NCBI RefSeq assembly: GCF_025567625.1
Contig: NZ_JAOQJC010000062.1
Span: forward strand, 1-34,235
Direction of reading: 5' to 3'
Source: Paenibacillus sp. J5C2022
GTDB taxonomy: Bacteria; Bacillota; Bacilli; Paenibacillales; Paenibacillaceae
DNA: 34,235 nucleotides
The translations under genes were made by a program, and so were the position numbers. The notes under the pieces were generated by a model. It saw nothing but the letters and a program-made list of their open reading frames with translations, searched no databases and was not told where the DNA came from. Position 1 is the first letter of the stretch. Each line of letters begins with the position of its first letter. This document shows, one piece after another, positions 5,342 through 14,059 of the stretch.

Positions 5342-6391
5342 TTGCCAACTTTAAAGGATGTCGCACAGCATGTCGGTGTATCCGTTTCAACCGTATCCCG
5401 GGTCGTAAACAATGATACGAGCAGACAGATTAACGCGGAAACAAAGTCGAAAGTATGGCAAGCTGTTCGCGAGCTAGGCTATACGCCAAACGAATCCGCC
5501 CGCCGGTTAGTTCGCAACGAGAAGGAACAAGGCCGAAAAGCAACGAAACAAATTGGCTGCGTAGTGGCAGCGGAGCATTTGCGGCAGGAGCATCCTTATT
5601 TCTCGCCAATCCTTAACGGCTTCAACAAAAAAATGATCGAAGCGGGTTATTCCATCGCTTTTATTCACACAGCTGACGAATTGGCCGACGAAGCGGCGCT
5701 TCACCGAATCGCACAAGACGCGCGGGTAGACGGAGTTATGATTATTGGCTGGATCCAGCAAACGATTATCGACTACCTCAAGACGCTCCAAATTGCCGTT
5801 GTCGGCATCAGCACAACCGGAGACGGCATCGCTGTTATCGACTATGACCGAATATCTGCGGCCAAATCCGCAGTGGAGCATTTGCTGGAGCAAGGGCACC
5901 GGCAAATCGGCTTTATCGGGGGTTTTGGTCATAATGGCAAGCTGGATAGCGAGGAACGTTATCAGGGCTACAAATTTGCTCTGTATGAAGCGGGTATTTC
6001 TTTGAACAAACAATGGATTATAGATACACGCTGGATCGTCGATCAAAGTTATGAGCAAATGAAGGCTATGCTGCAACAAGATCATACCGAGGAAATGCCA
6101 ACCGCCATATTTTCGGCGAGTGACCTGCTTGCTATACCGGCCATGCGCGCCGCTATCGAACAAGGGAAGCGAATTCCCGAGGACATCGCCTTCATCGCGA
6201 TGGACAATATCGAGCTGGCCCAATATACAACGCCGCCCTTGTCTTCGGTTCATGTGCCGAAGCAGGAAATCGGCGCCGTTGCTGCCAAAACCATGTTCGA
6301 TCAGCTTCAAGGCAACTATCCGCTAACGCCAAAAGTGTTGTTGCCGTATGAGTTAATGATCAGGCAGTCATCAACATATAGGAGAACTTAG
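5342..6391 (+). CDS. LacI/GalR-family transcriptional regulator of the first sugar locus
   Basis: This is a full-length (349-residue) repressor. The N-terminal helix-turn-helix reads PTLKDVAQHVGVSVSTVSRVVNN, followed by the hinge LGYTPNESARRLVRN. The periplasmic-binding-protein-like core shows IDGVMIIGW-type, HLLEQGHRQIGFIGG and IFSASDLLAIPAM motifs. I chose TTG 5342 because GAGGGG (5328-5333) is eight bases upstream and the HTH then begins at residue 2; an in-frame TTG at 5318 lacks a ribosome site. A cre site and promoter precede it. It is followed by a terminator and then an ABC importer with a palindromic AACGTT-centred site, so it probably represses that importer and responds to its sugar. 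The inducer is unknown. Confidence 0.88.
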   Translation: MPTLKDVAQHVGVSVSTVSRVVNNDTSRQINAETKSKVWQAVRELGYTPNESARRLVRNEKEQGRKATKQIGCVVAAEHLRQEHPYFSPILNGFNKKMIEAGYSIAFIHTADELADEAALHRIAQDARVDGVMIIGWIQQTIIDYLKTLQIAVVGISTTGDGIAVIDYDRISAAKSAVEHLLEQGHRQIGFIGGFGHNGKLDSEERYQGYKFALYEAGISLNKQWIIDTRWIVDQSYEQMKAMLQQDHTEEMPTAIFSASDLLAIPAMRAAIEQGKRIPEDIAFIAMDNIELAQYTTPPLSSVHVPKQEIGAVAAKTMFDQLQGNYPLTPKVLLPYELMIRQSSTYRRT

Positions 6392-6430
6392 GGTTGGCGC
6401 TGCCAACCTAAGCTGTCATCATTTTTTTTT
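6387..6430 (+). terminator. Intrinsic terminator overlapping the regulator's stop codon
   Basis: CTTAGGGTTGGC (6387-6398) pairs with GCCAACCTAAG (6402-6412) apart from one bulged G. A T-run at 6422-6430 follows after ten bases. It includes the TAG stop and separates the regulator transcript from the importer. Confidence 0.65.
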
Positions 6431-6438
6431 AACTTTCT

Positions 6439-6452
6439 GGATAACGTTTTCC
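6439..6452 (+). promoter_or_regulatory. Candidate LacI-family operator GGATAACGTTTTCC
   Basis: A 14-base palindrome with a single mismatched pair and the central CG typical of LacI/GalR operators. It lies 164 bases before the solute-binding-protein start. The nearest -10-like hexamer is TATAAA at 6468-6473, but I find no good -35, so the promoter itself is unresolved. Confidence 0.55.
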
Positions 6453-6497
6453 GGAATTGGCGCCAAATATAAATTCAACTCAAGTTGTCATCACTGC

Positions 6498-6509
6498 GAA
6501 AGGAGGTGG
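6498..6509 (+). other. Strong Shine-Dalgarno-like sequence without an obvious gene
   Basis: GAAAGGAGGTGG is a near-complete anti-SD match about 105 bases upstream of the lipoprotein gene. Only very short frames follow: TTG 6510 encodes 13 codons, and GTG 6507 encodes 18. It could be a leader peptide, an mRNA-stabilising ribosome site or chance. Confidence 0.35.
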
Positions 6510-6615
6510 TTGAGCCTGCAGGAAAGCCTTGTCAACGTATTTTTCGAATAATAATGCAATGATTTAGGAATGGCTACTGTAGTGGAATGAATAATATGCT
6601 CTGGGGGAAATGGAT

Positions 6616-7899
6616 ATGAAAAAAGTAAGTATGATGATTGTAATGCTTGCATTGATGATCGTTGTTTCGGCTTGCGGAGGCGCTACAGAGAATAAGGCTG
6701 GCAACGGAGATGGCAAAACAGATGGCGGAACAGCTAAAAAAGTAACCATCACCTACGGAGGTTGGGGCCTTAATACGATGGAGCCGGTTGTCAAAGCTTT
6801 TAATGACTCCCATCCGAATATTGAAGTAAAACTGGAGAACACACCATACAAGCAATACTGGACCAAGCTGGAAACGGCTGCTACCGGCGACACCTTGCCG
6901 GACGTTTTCTGGATGAACGGACCTCATATCGTTAAATATGCGGCAAACGGTATGTTGGCGGATTTGGGTGAAAATATAAAAGCCGACAACCTCGATCTGG
7001 ACAACTATCCAAAAGCACTCGTTGATCTATACAGCTACGATGGCAAAAACTATGGCATTCCAAAAGACTATGACACCATCGGCTTATACTTCAATAAAAA
7101 ATTGTTCGATGAAAAGGGTGTAAGCTATCCGGACGATTCATGGGATTGGAGCACGCTTGTTGAAGCGGCGAAAAAGCTGACAGACTCGTCCAATGGCGTT
7201 TACGGCTTTGCGGCAATGCAGTATGGCCAAGAATATTATTATAATACGATTTTGCAGGCGGGCGGATTTGTTATTTCCGAAGATAAAAAGACCTCCGGAT
7301 ACGATAAGCCTGAAGCGATCGAAGGCGTTAAGTTTTTGACAGACATGATTCATGTTCACAAAGTATCGCCAACTCTTGCTCAGCTTACAGAAACAAGTGC
7401 GGCGGATTTGTTCAAATCGGGCAAACTTGCTATGTACTATGACGGTTCTTGGGCTGCTGTAGATATGGTTCAGGTTGACGCGATCAAGGACAGTGTTGAT
7501 GTAGCGGTACTTCCAAAGGGCAAAGAACAAGGGGTTGTGCTTCACGGCTTAGGCCATGTGATGTCCGCAAAATCGAAGCATCCTAAAGAAGCCTGGGAGT
7601 TCATCAAATTCCTTGGCTCCAAGGAAGCGGCTGAAATTGCGGGCAAAGCAGGCGGAGCGATTCCCGCATTTAAAGGCGGAGAAACAAACTGGCTGTCGGC
7701 ATACCCTAACATGAATGTTCAAATCTTTATCGACCAGCTGGCGTATGCATCTCCTTACCCTGTATCCAAGGATACATCCGTATGGACGACCTATGAAGAA
7801 GAACAACTGACCAAAGCCTGGATTGGCGAAGGTTCAGTTGAAGACCTCATGAAAGAGCTGGGGCGCAAAATGAATGAGGCACTAGCTGCCGAGCAGTAA
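6616..7899 (+). CDS. Carbohydrate ABC transporter solute-binding lipoprotein
   Basis: This 427-residue family-1 solute-binding protein has a lipoprotein signal peptide with lipobox VVSAC (C20), so it is anchored on the outer face of the membrane. The mature part begins with a low-complexity linker and then the binding fold: KVTITYGGWGLNTMEPVVKAFNDSHP, LPDVFWMNGPHI, GKNYGIPKDYDTIGLYFNKKLFDEKG. These are typical of sugar-binding proteins of the CUT1 class. ATG 6616 is chosen because GGGGG (6603-6607) is eight bases away; ATG 6610 is only two bases from it. It is the first gene of the importer and is followed by a weak terminator that should keep it more abundant than the permeases. The substrate is unknown. 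Confidence 0.9.
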   Translation: MKKVSMMIVMLALMIVVSACGGATENKAGNGDGKTDGGTAKKVTITYGGWGLNTMEPVVKAFNDSHPNIEVKLENTPYKQYWTKLETAATGDTLPDVFWMNGPHIVKYAANGMLADLGENIKADNLDLDNYPKALVDLYSYDGKNYGIPKDYDTIGLYFNKKLFDEKGVSYPDDSWDWSTLVEAAKKLTDSSNGVYGFAAMQYGQEYYYNTILQAGGFVISEDKKTSGYDKPEAIEGVKFLTDMIHVHKVSPTLAQLTETSAADLFKSGKLAMYYDGSWAAVDMVQVDAIKDSVDVAVLPKGKEQGVVLHGLGHVMSAKSKHPKEAWEFIKFLGSKEAAEIAGKAGGAIPAFKGGETNWLSAYPNMNVQIFIDQLAYASPYPVSKDTSVWTTYEEEQLTKAWIGEGSVEDLMKELGRKMNEALAAEQ

Positions 7900-7914
7900 C
7901 ATCATTATGAGATA

Positions 7915-7948
7915 CGGCCCTCTCCAGTCGAGCAGGGCCGCCTCTTTT
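7915..7948 (+). terminator. Intercistronic attenuator hairpin between the lipoprotein and its permease
   Basis: CGGCCCT at 7915-7921 pairs with AGGGCCG at 7934-7940, followed by CCTCTTTT. The weak T-tract suggests partial termination, a common way of expressing binding protein above permease. Confidence 0.65.
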
Positions 7949-7985
7949 ACCACATTGTAAGAATTATGCGAGAGGGTGAATAAAG

Positions 7986-8894
7986 GTGAGCACAGCAGCG
8001 GGCAGAAGAACGAAGAGCAGCAGGACACGGCGTTTGGATATGATGTGGGGCTATTTGATGATTGCGCCTCTGATGCTGGGCCTTATTATTTTTTATGTGT
8101 GGCCCGTGTTTCAAACCTTTTTTTATTCGTTTACCGATTGGGGCGCGTTTGGCAATTATAAGTGGTCGGGTACGGCCAACTATGAAAAGCTGCTGACAGA
8201 TACGAACCTGCTTAAGGCATTTCGCAATACGCTGATTTATATTGTCTTTACCGTTCCGGTAGGCATATTTATATCCATCCTTATCGCCGTGCTTCTGAAT
8301 CAGCGCATACGCGGGTTATCCGTGTTTCGCACCCTGTACTTTTTGCCTGTGGTCACGATGCCGGTAGCAGTAGCGATGGTATGGAAATGGCTGTATAACG
8401 CCGATTACGGATTGTTGAACTACGCTTTATCCAAAATTGGCATCGACGGGCCTCAATGGCTGACCGATCCCAAGCTTGCCTTGTATTCCATTATTGTCGT
8501 CGCCATTTGGAGCTCGATTGGACACAACATGATCATATTGCTGTCTGGTTTGCAAGGCATTTCTTCCTCTTATTATGAAGCGGCTTCCATTGACGGAGCG
8601 GGAGCGTTTTACAAATTTTTTCGAATTACATTGCCTTTGCTGACGCCAACCATATTTTTTGTATCGGTTATCTCGCTCATCGGCGCGTTCCAGGTGTTCG
8701 ATTTGATCTTTATGATGGTCGGCAATATTGTAATCGATTCGACGCAATCCGTCGTCTATCTGTTTTATAAGTATGCTTTTATGCAAAATATGAAGGGTTA
8801 CGCCTCGGCGGTCATCGTTGTATTGTTCTTTATCATTTTGGCGGTCACCTTTGTGCAAATGAAGCTTCAGAAAAGATGGGTTCACTATGAATAG
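7986..8894 (+). CDS. Carbohydrate ABC transporter permease (MalF/UgpA type)
   Basis: This 302-residue inner-membrane permease has six predicted hydrophobic segments starting with MMWGYLMIAPLMLGLIIFYVW. The ATPase-contact EAA loop reads YYEAASIDGAGAFYKFFRIT followed by LPLLTP. The start is GTG 7986, with AGAGGGTGA seven bases upstream. It pairs with the permease encoded 11 bases downstream to form the channel for the lipoprotein at 6616. No ATPase gene is adjacent. The short basic N-terminus (GRRTKSSRTRR) is cytoplasmic. Confidence 0.92.
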   Translation: MSTAAGRRTKSSRTRRLDMMWGYLMIAPLMLGLIIFYVWPVFQTFFYSFTDWGAFGNYKWSGTANYEKLLTDTNLLKAFRNTLIYIVFTVPVGIFISILIAVLLNQRIRGLSVFRTLYFLPVVTMPVAVAMVWKWLYNADYGLLNYALSKIGIDGPQWLTDPKLALYSIIVVAIWSSIGHNMIILLSGLQGISSSYYEAASIDGAGAFYKFFRITLPLLTPTIFFVSVISLIGAFQVFDLIFMMVGNIVIDSTQSVVYLFYKYAFMQNMKGYASAVIVVLFFIILAVTFVQMKLQKRWVHYE

Positions 8895-8905
8895 GGGGAA
8901 GCCTA

Positions 8906-9742
8906 ATGAGCGCGAATGTGCATAAAAATACTCCGGGGAAAGCGGCTGTCATTTATATTGTGTTGATTATCGGCGCAGTTCTTATGGTTGTGCCGTTTAT
9001 ATGGATGTTCCTGACTTCGGTAAAAACATTGGGAGAGTCAACCGCGATTCCTCCGGTTATTATTCCAGAAACGTTCCAATGGTCCAATTACGCCAAAGTT
9101 TTTGTCAACCTTCCATTCTATACGTTTTATTGGAACACGATTATTACAACAATTTTCAAAACGATTGGCCAATTGGTTATTTGTTCCCTTGCGGCTTACG
9201 CCTTTGCACGTATTCAATTTCCAGGAAGGAATCTGTTTTTCATGTTGGCCTTGTCGGTGCTGATGGTGCCGGGTCAGGTGTTTCTTATTCCGCAATATAT
9301 GATTATGAAAAATCTGGGCTGGCTCAATTCGCTGCAAGCGCTCATCGTTCCGGGATTGTTCAGCGCATTCGGAACTTTCCTGCTTCGCCAGTTTTTTATG
9401 ACGCTGCCGAAGGAACTGGAGGAATCGGCCAAGCTGGACGGCTGCAGCACTTTCCGTATTTACTGGCAAATTATGCTGCCTCTGGCGAAACCGGGACTGA
9501 TCGCCCTTGCGATCTTCACAATCCTCTGGTCGTGGAATGATTTGATGTGGCCGCTCATTGTCAATACATCGCCTGACAAGATGGTGCTGTCCGCGGGGCT
9601 TGCCTCGCTGCAAGGCGAACATGGCACAAACTACACGATTTTGATGGCGGGCTCGCTGCTGGCGATATGGCCCATGATCGTCATATTCCTTATTTTCCAA
9701 AAATCCTTTATTGAAGGGATTGCATTGACAGGTTCGAAATAA
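8906..9742 (+). CDS. Carbohydrate ABC transporter permease (MalG/UgpE type)
   Basis: This 278-residue permease starts at ATG 8906 after AGGGGGAAG. It shows the family start VVPFIWMFLTSVKT, SLAAYAFARIQFPGRN, and the EAA loop LEESAKLDGCSTFRIYWQIM followed by LPLAKP, then WSWNDLMWPLIV. It is the second channel half for the importer. The gene is in tight operon spacing with the permease before it and the dehydrogenase after it. Confidence 0.92.
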   Translation: MSANVHKNTPGKAAVIYIVLIIGAVLMVVPFIWMFLTSVKTLGESTAIPPVIIPETFQWSNYAKVFVNLPFYTFYWNTIITTIFKTIGQLVICSLAAYAFARIQFPGRNLFFMLALSVLMVPGQVFLIPQYMIMKNLGWLNSLQALIVPGLFSAFGTFLLRQFFMTLPKELEESAKLDGCSTFRIYWQIMLPLAKPGLIALAIFTILWSWNDLMWPLIVNTSPDKMVLSAGLASLQGEHGTNYTILMAGSLLAIWPMIVIFLIFQKSFIEGIALTGSK

Positions 9743-9771
9743 CTCATTAGACAACGGGAGAGAGAGAAAAC

Positions 9772-11037
9772 ATGAAAAAACTGACTGCTATTTTGTTGGG
9801 TGCCGGAGACCGCGGAGCTCGCGCTTATGCTCCGTATGCGATCAATTACCCGCATGAGCTCGAAATTGTTGCTCTGGCGGAGCCGGATGAGGAGCGCCGC
9901 GAGGCGTTTGTTGAGGCGCATGGCATAAGCCCCGACAAGGCTTATGCCGATTGGGAGGAAGTGCTTTCCCAATCGAAGCTTGCGGATATCGCCATTATCT
10001 GTACGCAAGACCGGATGCACTACGAGCCTACGCTGAAGGCGCTTGAGCTTGGTTATCATGTGCTGCTGGAGAAGCCGATGTCGCCGGATCCGAAGGAATG
10101 CGTCGAGATGGAGCTAGCGGCCAAAAAGCATAACCGGATGCTGGCGATATGCCACGTTCTTCGGTATACGGCGTTCTGGGCGGCTGTGAAGCGGGTTATC
10201 CAGGAAGGACGCATTGGTAGGACGGTATCGATCCAACTGAATGAAAATGTGGGCAATATGCATATGTCGCATAGCTTTGTGCGCGGCAACTGGAACAATT
10301 CGGATGAGTCCAGCCCGATGATTCTCGCCAAGTCGTGTCATGACATGGACGTTCTGGCTTATTTGATGGACGAGCCTTGCAAGCGGATTAGCTCATTTGG
10401 TTCACTGATGCACTTCAATGAGCAGAATGCACCGGAAGGAGCGCCTTTGCGCTGCCTCGACGGCTGTCCTGCGGAAGCTTCATGCCAGTACTATGCGCCT
10501 CGTTATTACCTTGGCGAGGGTCGCGGCTGGGCGCGCAAGTTTACGCTCGATAACAGTCGTGAAGGCATTATTGAGGCGCTGCGCTCGAATGACTACGGTC
10601 GATGCGTATATCGCAGCGATAACAATGTTGTGGACCATCAGGTCGTCAATATGGAGTTTGAAAGCGGAGCGACGGCGATGTTCAGCATGTGCGGCTTTAC
10701 GCGAGACAATACGCGGATCATGCAAATTATGGGCACCAAAGGCGAAATTCGCGGCAATATGGCAAACAATGAATTTTCGATATACGATTTTGTAACCAAA
10801 GAAGAAATGGTTATCCGTGTGAACGCTCCGGCTGAAGGGCATGGAGGAGGAGATCAAGAGATCGTCCGCAGCTTCTTGCAGGAAGTGCGAAACTACAATG
10901 GCCAGGAAGGCCTTTCCTCTGCGGCGGCTTCCGTACGCAGTCACCTGATGGCATTTGCCGCCGAAAAGTCGCGTTTGAAGCAAGGTCAGCCCATTGAGCT
11001 GGACGCGTTTTACAATGAAATTGTAGCAGGCAGGTAA
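9772..11037 (+). CDS. Gfo/Idh/MocA-family NAD(P)-dependent oxidoreductase
   Basis: This 421-residue cytoplasmic dehydrogenase has an N-terminal Rossmann motif LLGAGDRGARAYAPYA, the family signature LLEKPMSP (E100-K101-P102) and a likely catalytic H190-D191 in KSCHDMDVLAYLM. The C-terminal domain carries a cysteine cluster, C203, C228, C232 and C238, in CLDGCPAEASCQYYAPRYYL. That cluster recurs in a subset of this family and may be structural or bind metal; the role is uncertain. The gene ends the first importer operon and is probably the first catabolic step for the imported sugar, oxidising a hydroxyl of a sugar, inositol or glycoside. Substrate cannot be read from sequence. A strong terminator follows. 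Confidence 0.88.
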   Translation: MKKLTAILLGAGDRGARAYAPYAINYPHELEIVALAEPDEERREAFVEAHGISPDKAYADWEEVLSQSKLADIAIICTQDRMHYEPTLKALELGYHVLLEKPMSPDPKECVEMELAAKKHNRMLAICHVLRYTAFWAAVKRVIQEGRIGRTVSIQLNENVGNMHMSHSFVRGNWNNSDESSPMILAKSCHDMDVLAYLMDEPCKRISSFGSLMHFNEQNAPEGAPLRCLDGCPAEASCQYYAPRYYLGEGRGWARKFTLDNSREGIIEALRSNDYGRCVYRSDNNVVDHQVVNMEFESGATAMFSMCGFTRDNTRIMQIMGTKGEIRGNMANNEFSIYDFVTKEEMVIRVNAPAEGHGGGDQEIVRSFLQEVRNYNGQEGLSSAAASVRSHLMAFAAEKSRLKQGQPIELDAFYNEIVAGR

Positions 11038-11094
11038 TGTAGAAAGATCATACAAGATAAGCCCTCAATCAGAAGGTTTTCAACGATTTGAGAA

Positions 11095-11143
11095 AAATGA
11101 CCTCAACCTCCGCATTGAAGTGGAAGTTGAGGTCATTTCTTGT
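11095..11143 (+). terminator. Strong intrinsic terminator after the first importer operon
   Basis: AAATGACCTCAAC (11095-11107) pairs perfectly with GTTGAGGTCATTT (11126-11138), followed by CTTGTT. The T-tract is short but the 13-bp stem is strong. It probably works in both directions. Confidence 0.8.
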
Positions 11144-11366
11144 TGAACGAAATGCACAATGCCGCCAATGGACGGCGACAGCCGGTTCGCCTTGGTGCTC
11201 GAAGTGCGATTCCATTGCTTCAGCCGGGAATGGTCAACAGGTGTATATGAAAGTAAAGACAAGTATATGGATGCGTCAAGCTCCTCTTTCTATACTAGAA
11301 CTAAGAAAGACAGCTGCTTGCATGCAGCAGCGCAAACTGCGAACAAGACAATGATGGAGGGGTAGC
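11144..11366. other. Leader region of the second importer operon; no gene seen
   Basis: A promoter for the operon starting at 11367 should lie here. TATACT at 11291-11296 is a possible -10, but the -35 position is poor. No cre or LacI-type palindrome is seen, which fits control by the YesN-like regulator of this operon instead. Confidence 0.35.
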
Positions 11367-13040
11367 ATGAAGAAGAGACAGCACGTATTGTTAACGCTTG
11401 TCATGATTTTCTGTCTGATCGTCACGGCCTGCGGCAAAAATGCGGAGACGCCGGAGAAGGAGCAGAAGCCTGAATCGACTTCCCAGACGGAGCAAGGCAA
11501 GGAAGAGGGCAAAGAGGAGAACGAGGTCATCGAGGTGTCTACCGTCTCGCCAAGCGATCAATACTTGAAATTCGACGAAGGCGAGAGCTTCGAGAAAAAT
11601 GCGGTCTATGACGCTTACGAGAGAGACATCGGCGTGAAAATTACGAACAAGTGGATTGCGGACAGCAGCCAGTTCAAGGAAAAGGTGAAAATTACGATCG
11701 CCTCCGACGATCTGCCCGACTTCCTGCTCGTAAACGCCACGCAGCTGAAAGAGCTGACGGAAGCAGATATGATTATGGATCTGACGGAAGTGTATGACGA
11801 ACATGCGACGGAAGAAACGAAGAAATTCCTGACGATGGACGGCGGCATGCAGATGAAGACGGCGACGTTCGACGGCAAGCTGATGGGCATTCCAAGCTCT
11901 TATAATCCTTATCAATATCAATCCCTGTATGTGCGCACCGACTGGCTGAAGGAGCTGAATCTGCCGGAGCCGAAGACGATGGCGGATATGATGACGATCG
12001 CGGAAGCGTTCAAGGAGAAGGATCCGGGCGGCACGGGCACGTCATACGGTCTGGCGATCAGCAAAGATCCGTTCAATCAGGCGACGGGCGTTACGGGACT
12101 TCGCGCTTACCTGAACGGCTATCATGCCTACGAGAACATCTGGATGGAGGACGGCAACGGCGGGTTGATGAACAGCGATATTCAGCCAGAGGTGAAGACG
12201 GCGCTGGCCGCGCTGCAAGAGATGTTCAAGAAAGGACTTATCGATCCTGAATTTGCCGTGAAAGACGTGGAGAAAGCGGCGGAATTGATCTACAACAACA
12301 GCATTGGCATGGTATTCGGCGCCTCCTGGACGCCTGCGCAGCTGGTGAAGGGCGCGGTGAAGGACGGAGAAGTCGTGCAGGAGTGGGGCGTATTCCCGAT
12401 TCCTACGGCAGACGATAAGCCGACTCTGAACCAGATCGGCCTTGGCGTTGACGAGTATTATGTCATCTCCAAAAAAGCGAAGCACCCTGAAGGCGTCATC
12501 AAGCTGCTCAATCATTGGATCGTCGTCGACAATCATCCGACCGATGAGCAGAAGGTGTACGAATTCGGCAATGACATGGTGGAGAAGGGAAGCAACTACT
12601 GGCTGCTCAATCCGCTGCGCGTAGGCAAGCAGAAGGACAATAACGGCGAGGTTCTGCCGAAGGCGATTGCCAATAAAGACGAGAGCATTCTGGAGACGAA
12701 GGATCACCGGACAAGATACGCTCGCGCGATGGAATATGTGAATGGCGATACCAGCATGTGGTGGGAATATCTGATCTCCGGACCTGGCGGCGCATACTCG
12801 CTAGTGCCTGACATTCAGAAGAACGGGCAAAACCTGCAGAATAAATTCTACGGCGCTCCGACTCCGACCATGGTAGAGAGACAGGAAATATTGCTGAAGA
12901 AGCGTGACGAAGTATTCTTCAAAATTATAATGAACCAGGTATCCATCGACGAATTCGATAAATTCGTAGAGGAATGGAAGAAGCTTGGCGGCGACCAAAT
13001 TACGAAGGAAGTAAACGAGTGGTACGCTACTCATAAATAA
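11367..13040 (+). CDS. LplA-like solute-binding lipoprotein of a two-component-linked ABC importer
   Basis: This 557-residue protein is of the large LplA/YtcQ class of binding proteins. The signal peptide ends at a lipobox LIVTAC (C22), followed by a Glu/Lys-rich linker to about residue 55. The mature fold shows ASDDLPDFLLVNATQLKEL, YNPYQYQSLYVRTDWLKELNLP and PKTMADMMTIAEAFKEKDP, which are typical of the class. The start at 11367 follows GGAGGGG. It should bind an oligosaccharide on the outer membrane face and pass it to the two permeases downstream. The class is often linked to plant-polysaccharide fragments such as pectin or xylan oligomers, but nothing here fixes the ligand. Confidence 0.92.
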   Translation: MKKRQHVLLTLVMIFCLIVTACGKNAETPEKEQKPESTSQTEQGKEEGKEENEVIEVSTVSPSDQYLKFDEGESFEKNAVYDAYERDIGVKITNKWIADSSQFKEKVKITIASDDLPDFLLVNATQLKELTEADMIMDLTEVYDEHATEETKKFLTMDGGMQMKTATFDGKLMGIPSSYNPYQYQSLYVRTDWLKELNLPEPKTMADMMTIAEAFKEKDPGGTGTSYGLAISKDPFNQATGVTGLRAYLNGYHAYENIWMEDGNGGLMNSDIQPEVKTALAALQEMFKKGLIDPEFAVKDVEKAAELIYNNSIGMVFGASWTPAQLVKGAVKDGEVVQEWGVFPIPTADDKPTLNQIGLGVDEYYVISKKAKHPEGVIKLLNHWIVVDNHPTDEQKVYEFGNDMVEKGSNYWLLNPLRVGKQKDNNGEVLPKAIANKDESILETKDHRTRYARAMEYVNGDTSMWWEYLISGPGGAYSLVPDIQKNGQNLQNKFYGAPTPTMVERQEILLKKRDEVFFKIIMNQVSIDEFDKFVEEWKKLGGDQITKEVNEWYATHK

Positions 13041-13052
13041 CAGAAGTGTACG

Positions 13053-13084
13053 GGGGATTGGCAATACGCAATCCCCTCTTTATC
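13053..13084 (+). terminator. Attenuator hairpin between lipoprotein and permease genes
   Basis: GGGGATTG (13053-13060) pairs with CAATCCCC (13069-13076), followed by TCTTTATC. The position is the same as in the first importer, giving excess binding protein. Confidence 0.7.
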
Positions 13085-13122
13085 AATCGTTCATTCAACT
13101 GCCAGACAGCGAGGTGTAAGAC

Positions 13123-14028
13123 ATGCAAGTATTATCAAGGCTTTGGAAGAGGGAATGGCCTCTTCATCTCATGCTAGTGCCGGGCCTTGTGCTGATCGTC
13201 ATCTTCAGCTATATCCCGATGGCCGGCATCATTATGGCGTTCCAGAAGTACGTTCCCAACAAAGGATTATTCGGTTCCCCGATGATCGGATGGCGCAATT
13301 TCCAGCTGCTGCTGGACTACCCCGATATCGGCCGGATTTTCTTCAACACGGTATATATTGCAACGATGAAAATTGTCACGGGGCTTCTGGTGCCGATTAC
13401 GATTGCGATACTGCTCAACGAACTGAGAAGGGAATGGATGAAACGGACGTTCCAGACGCTGGTCTACTTGCCGCACTTTCTGTCGTGGGTGCTGCTCTCC
13501 GGCATTATCGTGGACGTACTGTCGCCTTCCTCCGGGGTAGTTAATCAACTGCTGGGACTGCTGGGCTTCGAGCCGGTCTTCTTCCTGGGCAGCAACGACT
13601 GGTTCCCTTATGTGATGGTCGTCTCCGATGTGTGGAAGGAATTCGGCTTCGGCACCATCGTCTATCTGGCGGCGCTTACGTCCATCAATCCGTCCCTGTA
13701 CGAAGCGGCGGAGATCGACGGTGCGGGACGAATCAAGCAGACCTTCCATGTGACGCTGCCCGGCATGATGCCGATCATCGTGCTTATGCTGACGCTGAAT
13801 ATCGGCAATGTGCTGAATGCCGGCTTCGAGCAAATCTTCAACCTGTACAGTCCTCCTGTGTATGAGAGCGCGGATATTATCGATACGTTCGTGTACCGGA
13901 TGGGCGTGCAGCAGGCACAGTTCGGCTTCGCCACTGCCGTAGGGCTGCTGAAATCGGTCGTATCGTTCCTGTTCATTTCGCTGTCGTACATTCTAGCCTA
14001 CCGGCTGGCGAATTACCGCATATTCTGA
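13123..14028 (+). CDS. LplB-like ABC transporter permease
   Basis: This 301-residue membrane protein begins with a short basic end and LMLVPGLVLIVIFSYIPMAGIIMAF, the characteristic LplB opening. The EAA loop is LYEAAEIDGAGRIKQTFHVT followed by LPGMMP, and near the end it has the usual IDTFVYRMGVQQAQFGFATA. GAGGTG lies upstream of ATG 13123. It forms a heterodimeric channel with the next gene product. Confidence 0.93.
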   Translation: MQVLSRLWKREWPLHLMLVPGLVLIVIFSYIPMAGIIMAFQKYVPNKGLFGSPMIGWRNFQLLLDYPDIGRIFFNTVYIATMKIVTGLLVPITIAILLNELRREWMKRTFQTLVYLPHFLSWVLLSGIIVDVLSPSSGVVNQLLGLLGFEPVFFLGSNDWFPYVMVVSDVWKEFGFGTIVYLAALTSINPSLYEAAEIDGAGRIKQTFHVTLPGMMPIIVLMLTLNIGNVLNAGFEQIFNLYSPPVYESADIIDTFVYRMGVQQAQFGFATAVGLLKSVVSFLFISLSYILAYRLANYRIF

Positions 14029-14059
14029 TGCGGGACGCGCTGGAGAAGGGAGACATAAC

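Noticed and set aside
11088..11365. Short plus-strand frames in the leader of the second importer
   Set aside because: They begin within the terminator hairpin or lack ribosome sites and resemble no family.
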